Assembly (NCBI RefSeq): GCF_051307045.1
Contig: NZ_CP150452.1
Span: 4,154,001-4,218,000 of the forward strand
Source of the DNA: Dryocola sp031988645
GTDB lineage: Bacteria > Pseudomonadota > Gammaproteobacteria > Enterobacterales > Enterobacteriaceae
DNA: 64,000 nt
Reading direction: 5' to 3'
Part shown: one piece after another, positions 9,123-18,152 of the stretch
Numbering within the stretch: position 1 is the stretch's first letter
Layout of the letters: every line of letters starts with the position of its first letter
The notes under the pieces: generated by a model
The model's input: the letters and a program-made list of their open reading frames with translations, nothing else
Told to the model about the DNA's origin: nothing
The model's database searches: none
Program-made: the position numbers and the translations under genes

Positions 9123-10043
9123 ATGACCAATAAACCGCTTCTGAGTATAATTATCGCAGCGCATAATTGCGAAAAGACTATCGATGCTACGTTTCAGAGC
9201 CTGCTTAAAGCTCTCGGTTCGGCTATAGAAAAAGCTGAAATTATTATCATTAATGACGCATCTGAGGATCGTACCGGCGAGAAAATTTCTCATTTTGCTA
9301 AAAGCCACCGGCAAGTTTCTGTCTTCACGGTTGACTATAAAAATATAGGCCAGGTACGCCAGCATGGTATTTCTCTGTCCTGTGGAGAATACATAACAAT
9401 GCTGGACAGCGATGACTTAATGAAAGCGGGTAGTCTTCCTGGGATTATAGATTTTCTACATAGTAACCATCCCGATTTATTGTTGACTCGTCTACATGAG
9501 ATCCGCGATATTAATAAAATCAATCATCACTGGTCCGGTCTGAGCCCTGAAAAGCTTTCCAGAGACGATACTATTAAACGCTTTTTAATTCATAAAGATC
9601 TTCAGGCTCACTTAATTGGTCAATTTATTAAAAGAGAGATCTATCTTAAGCATAAGATCCCAGCGATGACCTGTTATGAAGATTTTTATATTTTTCCCGA
9701 TGTTCTGATGGATTCCAAAGAAATATATTTCCAGCGTGACAGCCACTACTATTATATAAAACGCGCGGGAAGTTTATCTTCAACCCCTGATGACGATAAA
9801 ATATCCAATTTGATTTTTTGTACACAAAAAATGGAAGAGGTTTTACCGAAAAAATTCCATTATTTAATTCTGTGCCACTGGCTGGATATTTTTATTAAAT
9901 ATGGCAACCTGTTAAAAAATAAGAGCCAAAGGGAAGCGGTGAAAAAACATGTCCTGATGACGCATTCGCCAGGATTCTTTCTAAATACAGCTGTGCGTTT
10001 TAGCTATAAGAGAAAAGCATTGAGTACATTATGGAAAAATTAA
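9123..10043 (+). CDS. Glycosyltransferase family 2 protein
   Basis: A protein of about 306 residues starting MTNKPLLSIIIAAHNCEKTI. An ATG at 9111 is also in frame; I chose 9123 because AGTAGGG stands just before it. The GT-A fold is shown by IIIAAHNCEKTI, IIINDASEDRTG (about 46) and the acceptor/metal motif MLDSDDLM (about 96). It probably adds a residue to the LPS outer core. The sequence is visibly AT-rich compared with hldD-waaC, suggesting different ancestry. It overlaps the start of waaL by 13 bases. Confidence 0.75.
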   Translation: MTNKPLLSIIIAAHNCEKTIDATFQSLLKALGSAIEKAEIIIINDASEDRTGEKISHFAKSHRQVSVFTVDYKNIGQVRQHGISLSCGEYITMLDSDDLMKAGSLPGIIDFLHSNHPDLLLTRLHEIRDINKINHHWSGLSPEKLSRDDTIKRFLIHKDLQAHLIGQFIKREIYLKHKIPAMTCYEDFYIFPDVLMDSKEIYFQRDSHYYYIKRAGSLSSTPDDDKISNLIFCTQKMEEVLPKKFHYLILCHWLDIFIKYGNLLKNKSQREAVKKHVLMTHSPGFFLNTAVRFSYKRKALSTLWKN

Positions 10044-11245
10044 GATCACGACTTTATCTAACTGTTTTCTTATTTGCTCTACTGTCCATCGCCTTTGCCC
10101 TGTTAAGTAATGGAAGGCAAAAAGATTTTTACTATATCGCTGTTTACCTCGCGATATTGGGCATAATATTTGAGCGAAAATGTCTGGCGCTTAAGAAATT
10201 CAATATTGCCTATCCTATATTAATTATTGGTCTGGTAAAAATAAGTTGGTTTTTTATATTCCAGCATGAACCACAAGGTTATAATTTTTATAGCGACCAG
10301 TTCAACGGCGGCAAAAAACTAATTTTGGGTAGTTTTTTAATTCTCTATCTCTCACAGTTCACCAATTACTTAAAAAGCATTGACTTTAAGAAATTGACCC
10401 TATTTATTTTAGGGGCCGGGTTTGTATGTGCATCCTGTTATGCTATTTGGCAATCCTTACAAGGAACCGGGCGGGCCGAAATGGCTATTAATCGAGCCAC
10501 CATCTCTGCATATATTTACTCTACACTAAGTATTGTTTTTATTTATTTATTATATGAGAAAAAAAGCACTCTTTATTACTTTCTCGCTGCATTGATAATT
10601 GTTATATCTTTTATCATTACGATTCTTACGGGGACAAGAGCTGCGATAATTTGTCATTTACTAATTATTGCATGTATGACTTTTTATCATTTCAAAAAAA
10701 TACATTTTAAATCTATTGTCATCGTTCTTGTGGTTGCGACAATTGCTATCGCATTTTTATACAATCATTATATACACCCAAGAATTATTCAGACCTACAA
10801 TGAAGTGACTCTTTATCAAGAGGGGCGTGATGATTCATCTTTGGGCGCACGTTTTTCAATGTGGAATGTTGGTTTAAATAACTTCTCCCACGCCCCGTTT
10901 GGACAATCATTTAAATCAAGATTCGATTACAGTGCGCAGTACGTACACGAAAAACCGCAGTATCGTACTGCGATGCAATTTATTTCTGTCCACTTACACG
11001 ACGAACTGATTGAAACTCTTTCTTTGCAGGGTATCTTTGGCGGGCTGGCGTTACTTTGGTTTTATATTAGCATCGCATGGGTTTCGCTCAAGAATCGTAA
11101 TACTCCTTTATTATTTACGCTTAATTGTATGTTCGTTTACGGGCTTAGCGATGTATTGCTGTTAAGTTCTGAAGCCATTTTATTCTATATGGCATTAACA
11201 GGAATCTGTAGCGTTATGCTTACCAGGCAAAATGAAAAAGTTTAA
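10031..11245 (+). CDS. waaL: O-antigen ligase (WaaL) / Wzy_C family membrane protein
   Basis: A 404-residue polytopic inner-membrane protein with about ten or more hydrophobic segments (for example about 8-26, 33-50, 60-75, 158-176, 182-200, 235-250, 340-355). The large periplasmic loop holds the conserved histidine region SVHLHDELIETLSLQGIFGG (about 318-337), close to the H(N)xx(L/Y)...GxxG pattern of O-antigen ligases. WaaL joins undecaprenyl-linked O-antigen to lipid A-core in the periplasm. Its place after the core glycosyltransferases fits. It is strongly AT-rich, as waaL genes often are. A terminator follows directly. Confidence 0.82.
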   Translation: MEKLRSRLYLTVFLFALLSIAFALLSNGRQKDFYYIAVYLAILGIIFERKCLALKKFNIAYPILIIGLVKISWFFIFQHEPQGYNFYSDQFNGGKKLILGSFLILYLSQFTNYLKSIDFKKLTLFILGAGFVCASCYAIWQSLQGTGRAEMAINRATISAYIYSTLSIVFIYLLYEKKSTLYYFLAALIIVISFIITILTGTRAAIICHLLIIACMTFYHFKKIHFKSIVIVLVVATIAIAFLYNHYIHPRIIQTYNEVTLYQEGRDDSSLGARFSMWNVGLNNFSHAPFGQSFKSRFDYSAQYVHEKPQYRTAMQFISVHLHDELIETLSLQGIFGGLALLWFYISIAWVSLKNRNTPLLFTLNCMFVYGLSDVLLLSSEAILFYMALTGICSVMLTRQNEKV

Positions 11246-11250
11246 ATACA

Positions 11251-11277
11251 AACCGGGCGCTTAGCCCGGTTTTTTTA
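11251..11277. terminator. Bidirectional terminator between waaL and the deacetylase gene
   Basis: AACCGGGC-GCTTA-GCCCGGTTTTTTT forms a strong GC stem with a T-tract on the plus strand and A-residues upstream that would be Ts on the minus strand. It separates convergent waaL and the minus-strand deacetylase gene, whose stop codon lies at the edge of the structure. Confidence 0.85.
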
Positions 11278-12232
11278 CTTTTTGTTCATAATACTCAGAT
11301 AAAGTCATTCCGGTCGTTCGCCCGGCAAGCCATGCAAACAGCGTGTCCAAATCCTGATAAAGCCTTTCTATATCGGCTTCATCTTTAAACGTTGGGCTAC
11401 CGCCGGGCATAAATTCTGATGAGTGAAGCATAAACTCCACATAGTCATTTCCTTCGGCCAGCGTTTTGCGCGCGACGTCAATCATCTGCGAAGCGTTACC
11501 ACCCGACGGGCGCAGCCAGTTAACTGACGGGCTGCGATATTTTCCTCTTAGCCGATCGTAACCTTGCTTAAAACTGTTCATCAGGGCGCCGTGTTTATAT
11601 TGGATGCTCATTGGCACTTCCAGCAAGGGCGAATTGCCCGGCTGATTGATGGCATCCAGATCCATAAAATAGGAGCCCGTCGGAAAATGCTGATAGTCCG
11701 TTCCGCCCTTGCCCGTTGGCGCCCCCCTGGCGTTTCGCCAGTTCACTCGGGGCGTAACTGAACAGTCGACCTTATAACCCAGCTCTGCCAGTAGGCGTGC
11801 GTAGCGGCTATCAAAAGCCCAGCGTCCGGCCCGATGGCTGACCATTTTAGTAGCGAAAGTTTCTTCAAGAAGCCTGGTCATATAAACCACTTTTTCACGA
11901 AGAATCTCATCCGGATACTCGATAAGGTAAGGCTGCCAGCGCCAGTCGTCGCCGGTTAAATCAAATTCGGGCGGGCTGTTCCAGGCGTGCAGGTGCATGC
12001 CAACCTCACCCTGTCCGCGAGCAATAACGTCTTTGGCAAAGGCGATATAATGCGCATCAACGGCCATTTCATAGTTGGTTAACCAGACGGGTTTAAAAGC
12101 ATATTTTTCACAAAGCGATTGAAAACGCGGCAGAAACCGCGCGTTCTCGGTTTTGATTTGCCGGTGGTTTTGCCACAGATTATCGCCTTCGGTATCAATA
12201 GTGATGATAAATGCAGGGGGAGTCATGGCCAT
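11261..12232 (-). CDS. NodB-type polysaccharide deacetylase-like protein of the core locus
   Basis: A 323-residue protein, the only minus-strand gene inside the core cluster. FIITIDTEGDNLWQ near the N-terminus has the aspartate expected for the first motif of NodB-type deacetylases, EVGMHLHAWNSPP (about 97) looks like the metal-binding histidine motif, and SHRAGRWAFDSRYARLLAELGY (about 133) fits motif 3 of the fold. Klebsiella core clusters contain a deacetylase, WabN, that removes the acetyl group from core GlcNAc so that GlcN remains; this is a good candidate for that role, given the wabG- and wabH-like neighbours. No signal peptide is seen. Start may be 12232 or the in-frame ATG at 12226. 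Confidence 0.72.
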   Translation of the reverse strand: MAMTPPAFIITIDTEGDNLWQNHRQIKTENARFLPRFQSLCEKYAFKPVWLTNYEMAVDAHYIAFAKDVIARGQGEVGMHLHAWNSPPEFDLTGDDWRWQPYLIEYPDEILREKVVYMTRLLEETFATKMVSHRAGRWAFDSRYARLLAELGYKVDCSVTPRVNWRNARGAPTGKGGTDYQHFPTGSYFMDLDAINQPGNSPLLEVPMSIQYKHGALMNSFKQGYDRLRGKYRSPSVNWLRPSGGNASQMIDVARKTLAEGNDYVEFMLHSSEFMPGGSPTFKDEADIERLYQDLDTLFAWLAGRTTGMTLSEYYEQKVKKPG

Positions 12233-12316
12233 CTCTGAGCTATCGGTATTTACGCCATGTTACGCAGCCGGGAAGATAAGGGCAAACCGCTTTCCAGGAA
12301 TGCACCGACTACTGAG

Positions 12317-12331
12317 CACAGTGGTAGCAAC
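12317..12331 (+). promoter_or_regulatory. Weak ops-like element before waaQ
   Basis: CAGTGGTAGCAACC lies in the 127-base gap between the divergent deacetylase gene and waaQ. It resembles the ops element (GGCGGTAGCGT-like) that recruits RfaH to LPS operons, sharing the GGTAGC core. The match is imperfect and the rest of the JUMPstart sequence is not evident. Confidence 0.25.
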
Positions 12332-12377
12332 CATACTCAAGGTCTATTAGAATCACGCTTTGGTTAATCACCTAAAG

Positions 12378-13457
12378 ATGATAATGAATAACGCTGCGCA
12401 TACATTCGCTGACGGGCCGCAAACTCGTATATTACTCATAAAACTGCGTCATCACGGTGATATGTTGCTGACAACGCCGGTGATTAACGCGCTGCATCAG
12501 GCATGGCCGCAGGCCCAGATTGATGTGCTGCTTTATGAAGAAACGCGCGATATGCTGGCGGCTCATCCTTTTATTCATCACATTTACGGCATCGATCGAA
12601 AATGGCGCAAACTGGGTACTCGCCGGCATTTATGCAAAGAGTGGCAGCTCCTGAAAACGCTGCGCCAGCAGCGATATAGCCTGGTGGTGAATCTCGCCGA
12701 TCAGTGGCGTAGCGCTATTGTCACCCGTTTTACCGGCGCGCCGGTCCGCATTGGCTTTGATTTTAACAAACGCCGCGGCTGGTTCTGGAGCCATTGTCAT
12801 AGCGAACTCGCGTCCGTTGCCGGCCATCGAACGATGCACACCGTCGAGCAAAACCTTTCCATACTGGCTCCCTTGCACGTCCCTGCGGTACAGAATGTCA
12901 CCATGAGCTATCAGCCGGATGACTGGCTTACGGTGCAGACAAAGCTGGCTGCCAAAGGTATTGAAGGTTCATTTATCGTGGTGCAGCCTACATCCCGCTG
13001 GTTCTTTAAGTGCTGGGATGAAGGAAAAATGGCAGCAACGATCCGCGCGCTACAAAACGATGGTCACACTATTGTGCTGACCTCCGGGCCGGATAAGAAT
13101 GAAAAAGCGATGGTTGAAACCATTCGTGCGCTATGTCCGCCGGAACGCATTTGCTCTCTGGCCGGCGAGTTAAGCCTGCGCCAGCTGGCGGCGCTTATTG
13201 ACCATGCCAGCCTTTTTATCGGCGTCGACTCCGTGCCAATGCATATGGCGGCCGCGCTACAAACGCCCTGCGTCGCTCTTTTTGGCCCCTCGAAATTAAC
13301 CTTCTGGAGCCCATGGCAGGTAAAAGGTGAGGTTATCTGGGCCGGTGATTACGGGCCTCTTCCGGACCCGGATCGGATTGATACAAAAACCAGCGAGCGC
13401 TACCTGGACGCGATTCCGGTGGACGTCGTAATTGCGAGCGCAAGGAAACAACTGTGA
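12378..13457 (+). CDS. waaQ: LPS core heptosyltransferase III (WaaQ-like)
   Basis: A GT9 enzyme of about 359 residues. After a variable start it has RILLIKLRHHGDMLLTTPVI, then RIGFDFNKRRGWFW, VQPTSRWFFKCW and FIGVDSVPMHMAAALQTPCVALFGPS, all close to E. coli WaaQ, which adds the branching HepIII to HepII. I chose the ATG at 12378; TTG at 12360 and ATG at 12384 are in-frame alternatives. Its stop overlaps the next start (TGATG), so it leads the waaQ-wabG-wabH-GT2 operon. A new promoter must lie in the gap behind the divergent deacetylase gene. Confidence 0.88.
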   Translation: MIMNNAAHTFADGPQTRILLIKLRHHGDMLLTTPVINALHQAWPQAQIDVLLYEETRDMLAAHPFIHHIYGIDRKWRKLGTRRHLCKEWQLLKTLRQQRYSLVVNLADQWRSAIVTRFTGAPVRIGFDFNKRRGWFWSHCHSELASVAGHRTMHTVEQNLSILAPLHVPAVQNVTMSYQPDDWLTVQTKLAAKGIEGSFIVVQPTSRWFFKCWDEGKMAATIRALQNDGHTIVLTSGPDKNEKAMVETIRALCPPERICSLAGELSLRQLAALIDHASLFIGVDSVPMHMAAALQTPCVALFGPSKLTFWSPWQVKGEVIWAGDYGPLPDPDRIDTKTSERYLDAIPVDVVIASARKQL

Positions 13458-14584
13458 TGAAACGCTGCCGCCTGGCCATCGTACGCCAAAAGTACCGTCC
13501 GGACGGCGGTGCGGAACGCTTTGTCTCACGCGCTCTGGAAGCCCTGAGCGCGCACGACTTAGAACTGAACGTCATCACCCGCCAGTGGCAGGGCGAGCGC
13601 CAGGAGAACTGGCATATCCATATTTGCGATCCGATGAAATGGGGCCGCATCAGCCGTGAGAAAGGTTTTGCGGACGCCGCGCGCGCCCTGTGGCAGAAAG
13701 AGAATTTTGATCTCGTACAGAGCCACGAACGTATAGCCGGCTGTGATATCTATCGCGCCGGCGATGGCGTGCACCGCCGCTGGCTGCTCCAGCGCGCCCG
13801 AATCCTGCCGGCATGGCGCCAGCAGCTGCTGCTTCGCGATCGCTATCATCGCTATGTGATGCGGGCCGAACAGGACATGTACCAGGCGCCGGAACTGAAA
13901 GCCGTCATCTGTAACGCCGAAATGGTAAAGCGCGAGATTATCGAAGATTTTGCTATACCTGCTAATAAGATACATGTCATCTATAATGCTATTGATTCCT
14001 CCCGCTTCGTTCCTGCGACGCCTGAACAACGCAAAAAGTGGCGTGAAGAAATCAATCTTCCACAGCAGGCGGTCGCGCTGGTGTTTGTGGGCTCAGGGTT
14101 TGAGCGCAAAGGTCTTGCCGGCGCTATCCGGGCCGTAGCTAATACCGATCGCTATCTGATTGTGGTAGGGCAGGACAAAGCAGAAAAGCATTACCGGGCG
14201 CTGGCACAAACTCTGGGGTGCCAGAATCGGGTAATGTTTATGGGAATGCAGAAAAACACGCTGCCTTTTTATCAGGCCGCCGATGGATTATTGTTGCCAA
14301 CTCTCTATGATCCTTTTCCTAATGTGATCTTAGAAGCCATGGCATGTGGTTTACCGGTTATTACCACGCCTACCTGCGGCGGGGCTGAATTCATAACGAC
14401 CGGACAAAACGGATATGTTTGCGATGCCCTGAACATTCAGCAGCTGTCGGATGCGGTTATGGCTATCCCGGCACGCCACCTGAATGAGGCTATGGGCGTA
14501 CATGCGCGTGAACGGGTCAGGGAAGCGACGCCGGAAAAACTTTCACAGCAACTTATTTCGCTGTATCAAAACATACTGGATTAG
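13457..14584 (+). CDS. wabG: LPS core glycosyltransferase of the WaaG/WabG family (GT4)
   Basis: A 375-residue GT-B enzyme. The N-terminus MKRCRLAIVRQKYRPDGGAE with RFVSRALEAL, the ICNAEMVKREI block, FVGSGFERKGL and the E-x7-E motif (YDPFPNVILEAMACGLPVITT) are the WaaG/WabG signatures. WaaG of E. coli adds glucose to HepII; WabG of Klebsiella adds galacturonic acid at the same place. Because the downstream gene is wabH-like and the E. coli outer-core genes are absent, I favour WabG, but sequence alone does not prove the donor. It overlaps the waaQ stop and is followed after 3 bases by the next gene. Confidence 0.78.
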   Translation: MKRCRLAIVRQKYRPDGGAERFVSRALEALSAHDLELNVITRQWQGERQENWHIHICDPMKWGRISREKGFADAARALWQKENFDLVQSHERIAGCDIYRAGDGVHRRWLLQRARILPAWRQQLLLRDRYHRYVMRAEQDMYQAPELKAVICNAEMVKREIIEDFAIPANKIHVIYNAIDSSRFVPATPEQRKKWREEINLPQQAVALVFVGSGFERKGLAGAIRAVANTDRYLIVVGQDKAEKHYRALAQTLGCQNRVMFMGMQKNTLPFYQAADGLLLPTLYDPFPNVILEAMACGLPVITTPTCGGAEFITTGQNGYVCDALNIQQLSDAVMAIPARHLNEAMGVHARERVREATPEKLSQQLISLYQNILD

Positions 14585-14587
14585 ACG

Positions 14588-15688
14588 ATGCGCATCCTAA
14601 TGATTATTGATGGATTACCCGGCGGCGGTGCTGAGAAAACCGTGCTCACCCTTTCCAGGGGGCTGGTCGGTATGGACCATCAGGTTTCGGTCTTCTCTTT
14701 GCGTCGCGTCTGTGACTATGAGATCCCGGACGGGGTCGATTACCAAATCATTCTGGATACCTGTAAAAAACCGTGGCGCAAGCTCACCGAGTTATCGCGC
14801 CGCGCCGCTCTGCTGGATAAAGCCGTAGAACAGGCGCAAAAAGAGGGACAGTTCGATCTCATTTTCTCTCATTTGCACAAAACGGACCGCATCGTTGCGC
14901 AAACCAAAAACATCCCCCGCGATAAGCTGTGGTATTGCGTACACGGCATGTTCTCTTTTTCTTATCTTTTGCATCGCCACGGCTTCTCCCGCTGGTTAAA
15001 ACGCCAGAAAATAAAACGCGTTTACGAGAACAGCAACGTCGTTGCCGTATCGAAGGCGGTGCTGCGCGACATTACCGAGCGGTTCGACATCAACCTTGCG
15101 AAAAGCACGGTTATCCATAACCCCTTTGATATCGACGGTATTCACCAGCGCGCTAAAGAGCCTTGTGAAATGGCGGGCCAGGACTATCTCATCCACGTTG
15201 GCCGTTTCCATGAACATAAACGCCATGACCGACTGATTAAAGCATATGCGTTAAGCGGCATTCAGGCGCCGCTGGTGCTGATGGGTAACGGCAGCGATGA
15301 GCGCGTTGCGCAGATAAAAACGATGGCTACCGCCGCAGGCGTCGCCGATCGCGTAATTATCAAATCCTTCGCGCCTAATCCCTACCCATGGATAGCCAAT
15401 GCCCGCCTGCTTCTTTTGAGCTCGGACTGTGAAGGCTTTGGCAACGTACTGGTTGAAGCGCTTATCTGCCAGACTCCGGCGGTCAGCACGCACTGCCCGG
15501 GCGGGCCGGAGGAAATTCTCATCGGGCCGCTGGCTCGCGGCCTCTCAGGCATGAGTGACGGCCAGCTGGCGGAAACGATGGTGGATATCTACAACAATCC
15601 ACCGGTTATCGATGCCAGCCTTATTGAAACCTACGGTATCGGCGCCATTTGCCGGCAGTATTTATCCCTGGCGACAGAAAAAAAATAA
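14588..15688 (+). CDS. wabH: LPS core glycosyltransferase, WabH-like (GT4)
   Basis: A 366-residue GT-B enzyme. MRILMIIDGLPGGGAEKTVL at the start, HLHKTDRI (about 98), NPFDIDGI (about 180), HVGRFHEHKRHDRLI (about 203) and the E-x7-E motif DCEGFGNVLVEALICQTPAVST (about 280) place it in GT4. In Klebsiella the gene after wabG is wabH, which adds GlcNAc to the galacturonic acid; the deacetylase in this locus would then make GlcN. The order and the motifs fit, but the donor is inferred. Its stop lies 20 bases before the next ATG. Confidence 0.72.
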   Translation: MRILMIIDGLPGGGAEKTVLTLSRGLVGMDHQVSVFSLRRVCDYEIPDGVDYQIILDTCKKPWRKLTELSRRAALLDKAVEQAQKEGQFDLIFSHLHKTDRIVAQTKNIPRDKLWYCVHGMFSFSYLLHRHGFSRWLKRQKIKRVYENSNVVAVSKAVLRDITERFDINLAKSTVIHNPFDIDGIHQRAKEPCEMAGQDYLIHVGRFHEHKRHDRLIKAYALSGIQAPLVLMGNGSDERVAQIKTMATAAGVADRVIIKSFAPNPYPWIANARLLLLSSDCEGFGNVLVEALICQTPAVSTHCPGGPEEILIGPLARGLSGMSDGQLAETMVDIYNNPPVIDASLIETYGIGAICRQYLSLATEKK

Positions 15689-15708
15689 CGGTATTTTCAG
15701 GTAACTTT

Positions 15709-16711
15709 ATGCCCCAGACCCAGACTCCTTTACTTAGCGTTGTCGTGGCTGTTTATAACGGCGAACCTTTCCTGGCGAAATTTTTCGCCTGTCTTAAAGC
15801 CCAGGCCATTGAAGGAATGGAAGTCATTATGGTGAACGATGGTTCAACAGATGGCTCCATGGCGATTATCGAGGCCTGGCGCGACAGGTTTCCGGGCATG
15901 CTGGTCATTGAGCAGGAAAACCAGGGCGTATCCATCGCCCGTAATACCGGTCTTGCCGTAGCAACGGGACAGTATCTTTCTTTTCCCGACATTGACGATG
16001 ATTTCAAACCGGGTATGTACCGTCGTCTGCTCGATCTGGCGCTGGCGGGCAATCTGGACGTGGTGACCTGTAACGGTAACTATGTCTACGAAAACAATAA
16101 GAAACCTTCGCGCCCCATTTTTCCTGAAGACAGGCTGCAGTCGACCGGCGTAATGAGCGGTCCCGCCTGGCTGAAAAAGGCGCTGGATTCGCGTAAGTTT
16201 CTGCACGTTACCTGGCTAAATCTCTATCGCCATGATTTTATCCGCGAGCACGGTTTTAAATTCGAGCCCGGCCCTGCGTCATCAGGATATTCCGTGGACC
16301 ACTGAAGTGTTGCTGGCAGCGCAGCGCGTGCAGTACACGAGTGAAAAGTTCTACGATTACTACATTCATTCCGCGTCGGTTTCCCACAAGCCGGATACCG
16401 ATGACACGCTGATTCGCTCGGCGCGCCATTACATCAAAATCCTTGAGATGCTCGAGGCCATTAATCAGCGTTATCCGCAACAGGTAAAAAACATCCCCGC
16501 CTGCCACTGGCAGATCGCTAAAGAAGGGCTGGGCATTCTGCATACTTTCAATAATATGAAAGACCCGCAGAAAAAGAGGATGATTATTCAGGAGTTTTTT
16601 GACCGTGGGATCTGGCGTCTCATCTGGAAGAACGCCCGGGGATTCCGTCTGCGCTGGCGCCTGGGCCGCCGCTACCTGAAGCTGAAAAAAGCAGCGCGTA
16701 TCGCGGGGTAA
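15709..16711 (+). CDS. Glycosyltransferase family 2 protein of the core locus, interrupted by a +1 base at GGCC
   Basis: The first frame (start MPQTQTPLLSVVVAVYNGE) has the GT2 motifs VVAVYNGEPFLAKF, MVNDGSTDGSM and the metal-binding PDIDDDF, and is cut off soon after GFKFEPG. The next frame continues RHQDIPWTTEVLLAAQRVQY, a normal GT2 C-terminal region, to 16711. An extra C at 16270-16274 (GGCCC) breaks the gene; removing it restores 333 residues. The IPWTTE segment has the ED/E-type catalytic region of these enzymes. It probably adds a terminal core sugar; which one is unknown. Last gene of the waaQ operon. Confidence 0.8.
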
Positions 16712-16722
16712 GTTTGCTCTTA

Positions 16723-16744
16723 GCGGACCGTACTGGCGGTCCGC
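16723..16744. terminator. Terminator-like hairpin after the GT2 gene
   Basis: GCGGACCG and CGGTCCGC make an 8-pair stem with a 6-base loop, 11 bases past the stop codon. No clear T-run follows, so it may be an attenuating or RNA-stabilising hairpin rather than a full intrinsic terminator. It separates the waaQ operon from waaA. Confidence 0.5.
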
Positions 16745-16874
16745 AAATGAGGCTATTTCGTCATCAAGTTGCCTGAACAATCGGTAAAGCCGTCGAATAT
16801 CACCAAAACAATAGCTTTACGCCCTGTGAATGCTTAGAATTTGCCCGCCGATAATGAAAATACGGAAAATTCGC

Positions 16875-18149
16875 TTGGAATCGTTGTATACCGCCCTGCT
16901 CTATCTCATTCAGCCCTTTGTGTGGCTGCGACTTTTGCTCCGTAGCCGTAAAGCTCCTGCGTACCGTAAACGCTGGGCAGAACGCTATGGCTTCTGTCGA
17001 GGGAAAGTCGCGCCGGACGGTATCATGCTGCACTCTGTCTCCGTAGGAGAAACCCTCGCCGCGATTCCTCTGGTTCGCGCGCTGCGCCACCGTTACCCGA
17101 CTATTCCTATTACCGTCACCACCATGACGCCAACCGGTTCCGAACGGGTGCAGTCGGCCTTCGGTAAAAACGTCCATCATGTTTATTTGCCTTACGATTT
17201 GCCCTGCGCGATGAAACGTTTTCTGGATACCGTGCGCCCGAAACTGGTCATCGTTATGGAAACAGAGCTGTGGCCGAACATGATTACCGAGCTGCATAAC
17301 CGCAAAATCCCGCTGGTCATCGCCAACGCTCGTTTATCCGAACGCTCCGCGAAAGGCTACAAGAAGCTGGGTAATTTCACGCGCCGCCTGATGAGCAGAA
17401 TCACGCTTATCGCCGCACAAAATGAAGAAGATGCCGGCCGCTTCCTTGAGCTGGGTCTGAAACGCTCCCAGCTGACGGTTACCGGCAGCCTGAAGTTCGA
17501 TATCTCCGTCACGCCCGAGCTTGCTGCCCGCGCTATTACGCTGCGCCGCCAGTGGGCCCCGCGCCGTAAAGTCTGGATCGCCACCAGCACCCACGATGGC
17601 GAAGAAAGCATTATTCTGGATGCGCACCGCCAGCTGCTGGCAAAATTCCCCGATCTGTTACTGATTCTGGTGCCGCGCCATCCGGAACGTTTTAAAGATG
17701 CCAAAGAGCTGGTGCAAAAAGGCGGATTCAGCTACACCCTGCGCAGCAGCGGTGAAATCCCATCGGGCAGCACCCAGGTGGTGATTGGCGACTCAATGGG
17801 CGAACTGATGCTGTTATACGGCATTGCCGACCTGGCGTTTGTAGGCGGAAGCCTTGTAGAGCGAGGCGGCCACAATCCGCTGGAGCCGGCGGCTCACGCC
17901 ATACCGGTACTGATGGGCCCGCACATTTTCAACTTCAAAGATATCTGCGCAAAACTACAGCAGGCTGACGGAATGATCACCGTTACCGACGCGGCGTCGC
18001 TGGTGAACGAAATCACCACGCTGCTGACCGATGAAGACTATCGCATGTATTACGGTCGTCACGCTGTAGAAGTGCTGCATCAAAATCAGGGCGCTTTGCA
18101 ACGTTTGCTGCAGCTACTGCAGCCCTACCTGCCACAGCGGAGCCATTAA
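16875..18149 (+). CDS. waaA: 3-deoxy-D-manno-octulosonic acid (Kdo) transferase
   Basis: Bifunctional Kdo transferase (KdtA), GT30, that puts two Kdo residues on lipid IVA at the inner membrane; essential. One N-terminal hydrophobic helix (SLYTALLYLIQPFVWLRLLL) anchors it. IMLHSVSVGE, METELWPN, IANARLS, TGSLKFD, LVPRHPERF and FVGGSLVERGGHNPLEP are conserved. I place the start at TTG 16875 because homology with E. coli WaaA (425 residues) begins at ESLYTALLYL; ATGs at 16830 and 16854 would add non-conserved residues. About 424 residues. Followed by waaE with 3 bases between. Confidence 0.93.
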   Translation: MESLYTALLYLIQPFVWLRLLLRSRKAPAYRKRWAERYGFCRGKVAPDGIMLHSVSVGETLAAIPLVRALRHRYPTIPITVTTMTPTGSERVQSAFGKNVHHVYLPYDLPCAMKRFLDTVRPKLVIVMETELWPNMITELHNRKIPLVIANARLSERSAKGYKKLGNFTRRLMSRITLIAAQNEEDAGRFLELGLKRSQLTVTGSLKFDISVTPELAARAITLRRQWAPRRKVWIATSTHDGEESIILDAHRQLLAKFPDLLLILVPRHPERFKDAKELVQKGGFSYTLRSSGEIPSGSTQVVIGDSMGELMLLYGIADLAFVGGSLVERGGHNPLEPAAHAIPVLMGPHIFNFKDICAKLQQADGMITVTDAASLVNEITTLLTDEDYRMYYGRHAVEVLHQNQGALQRLLQLLQPYLPQRSH

Positions 18150-18152
18150 TTG

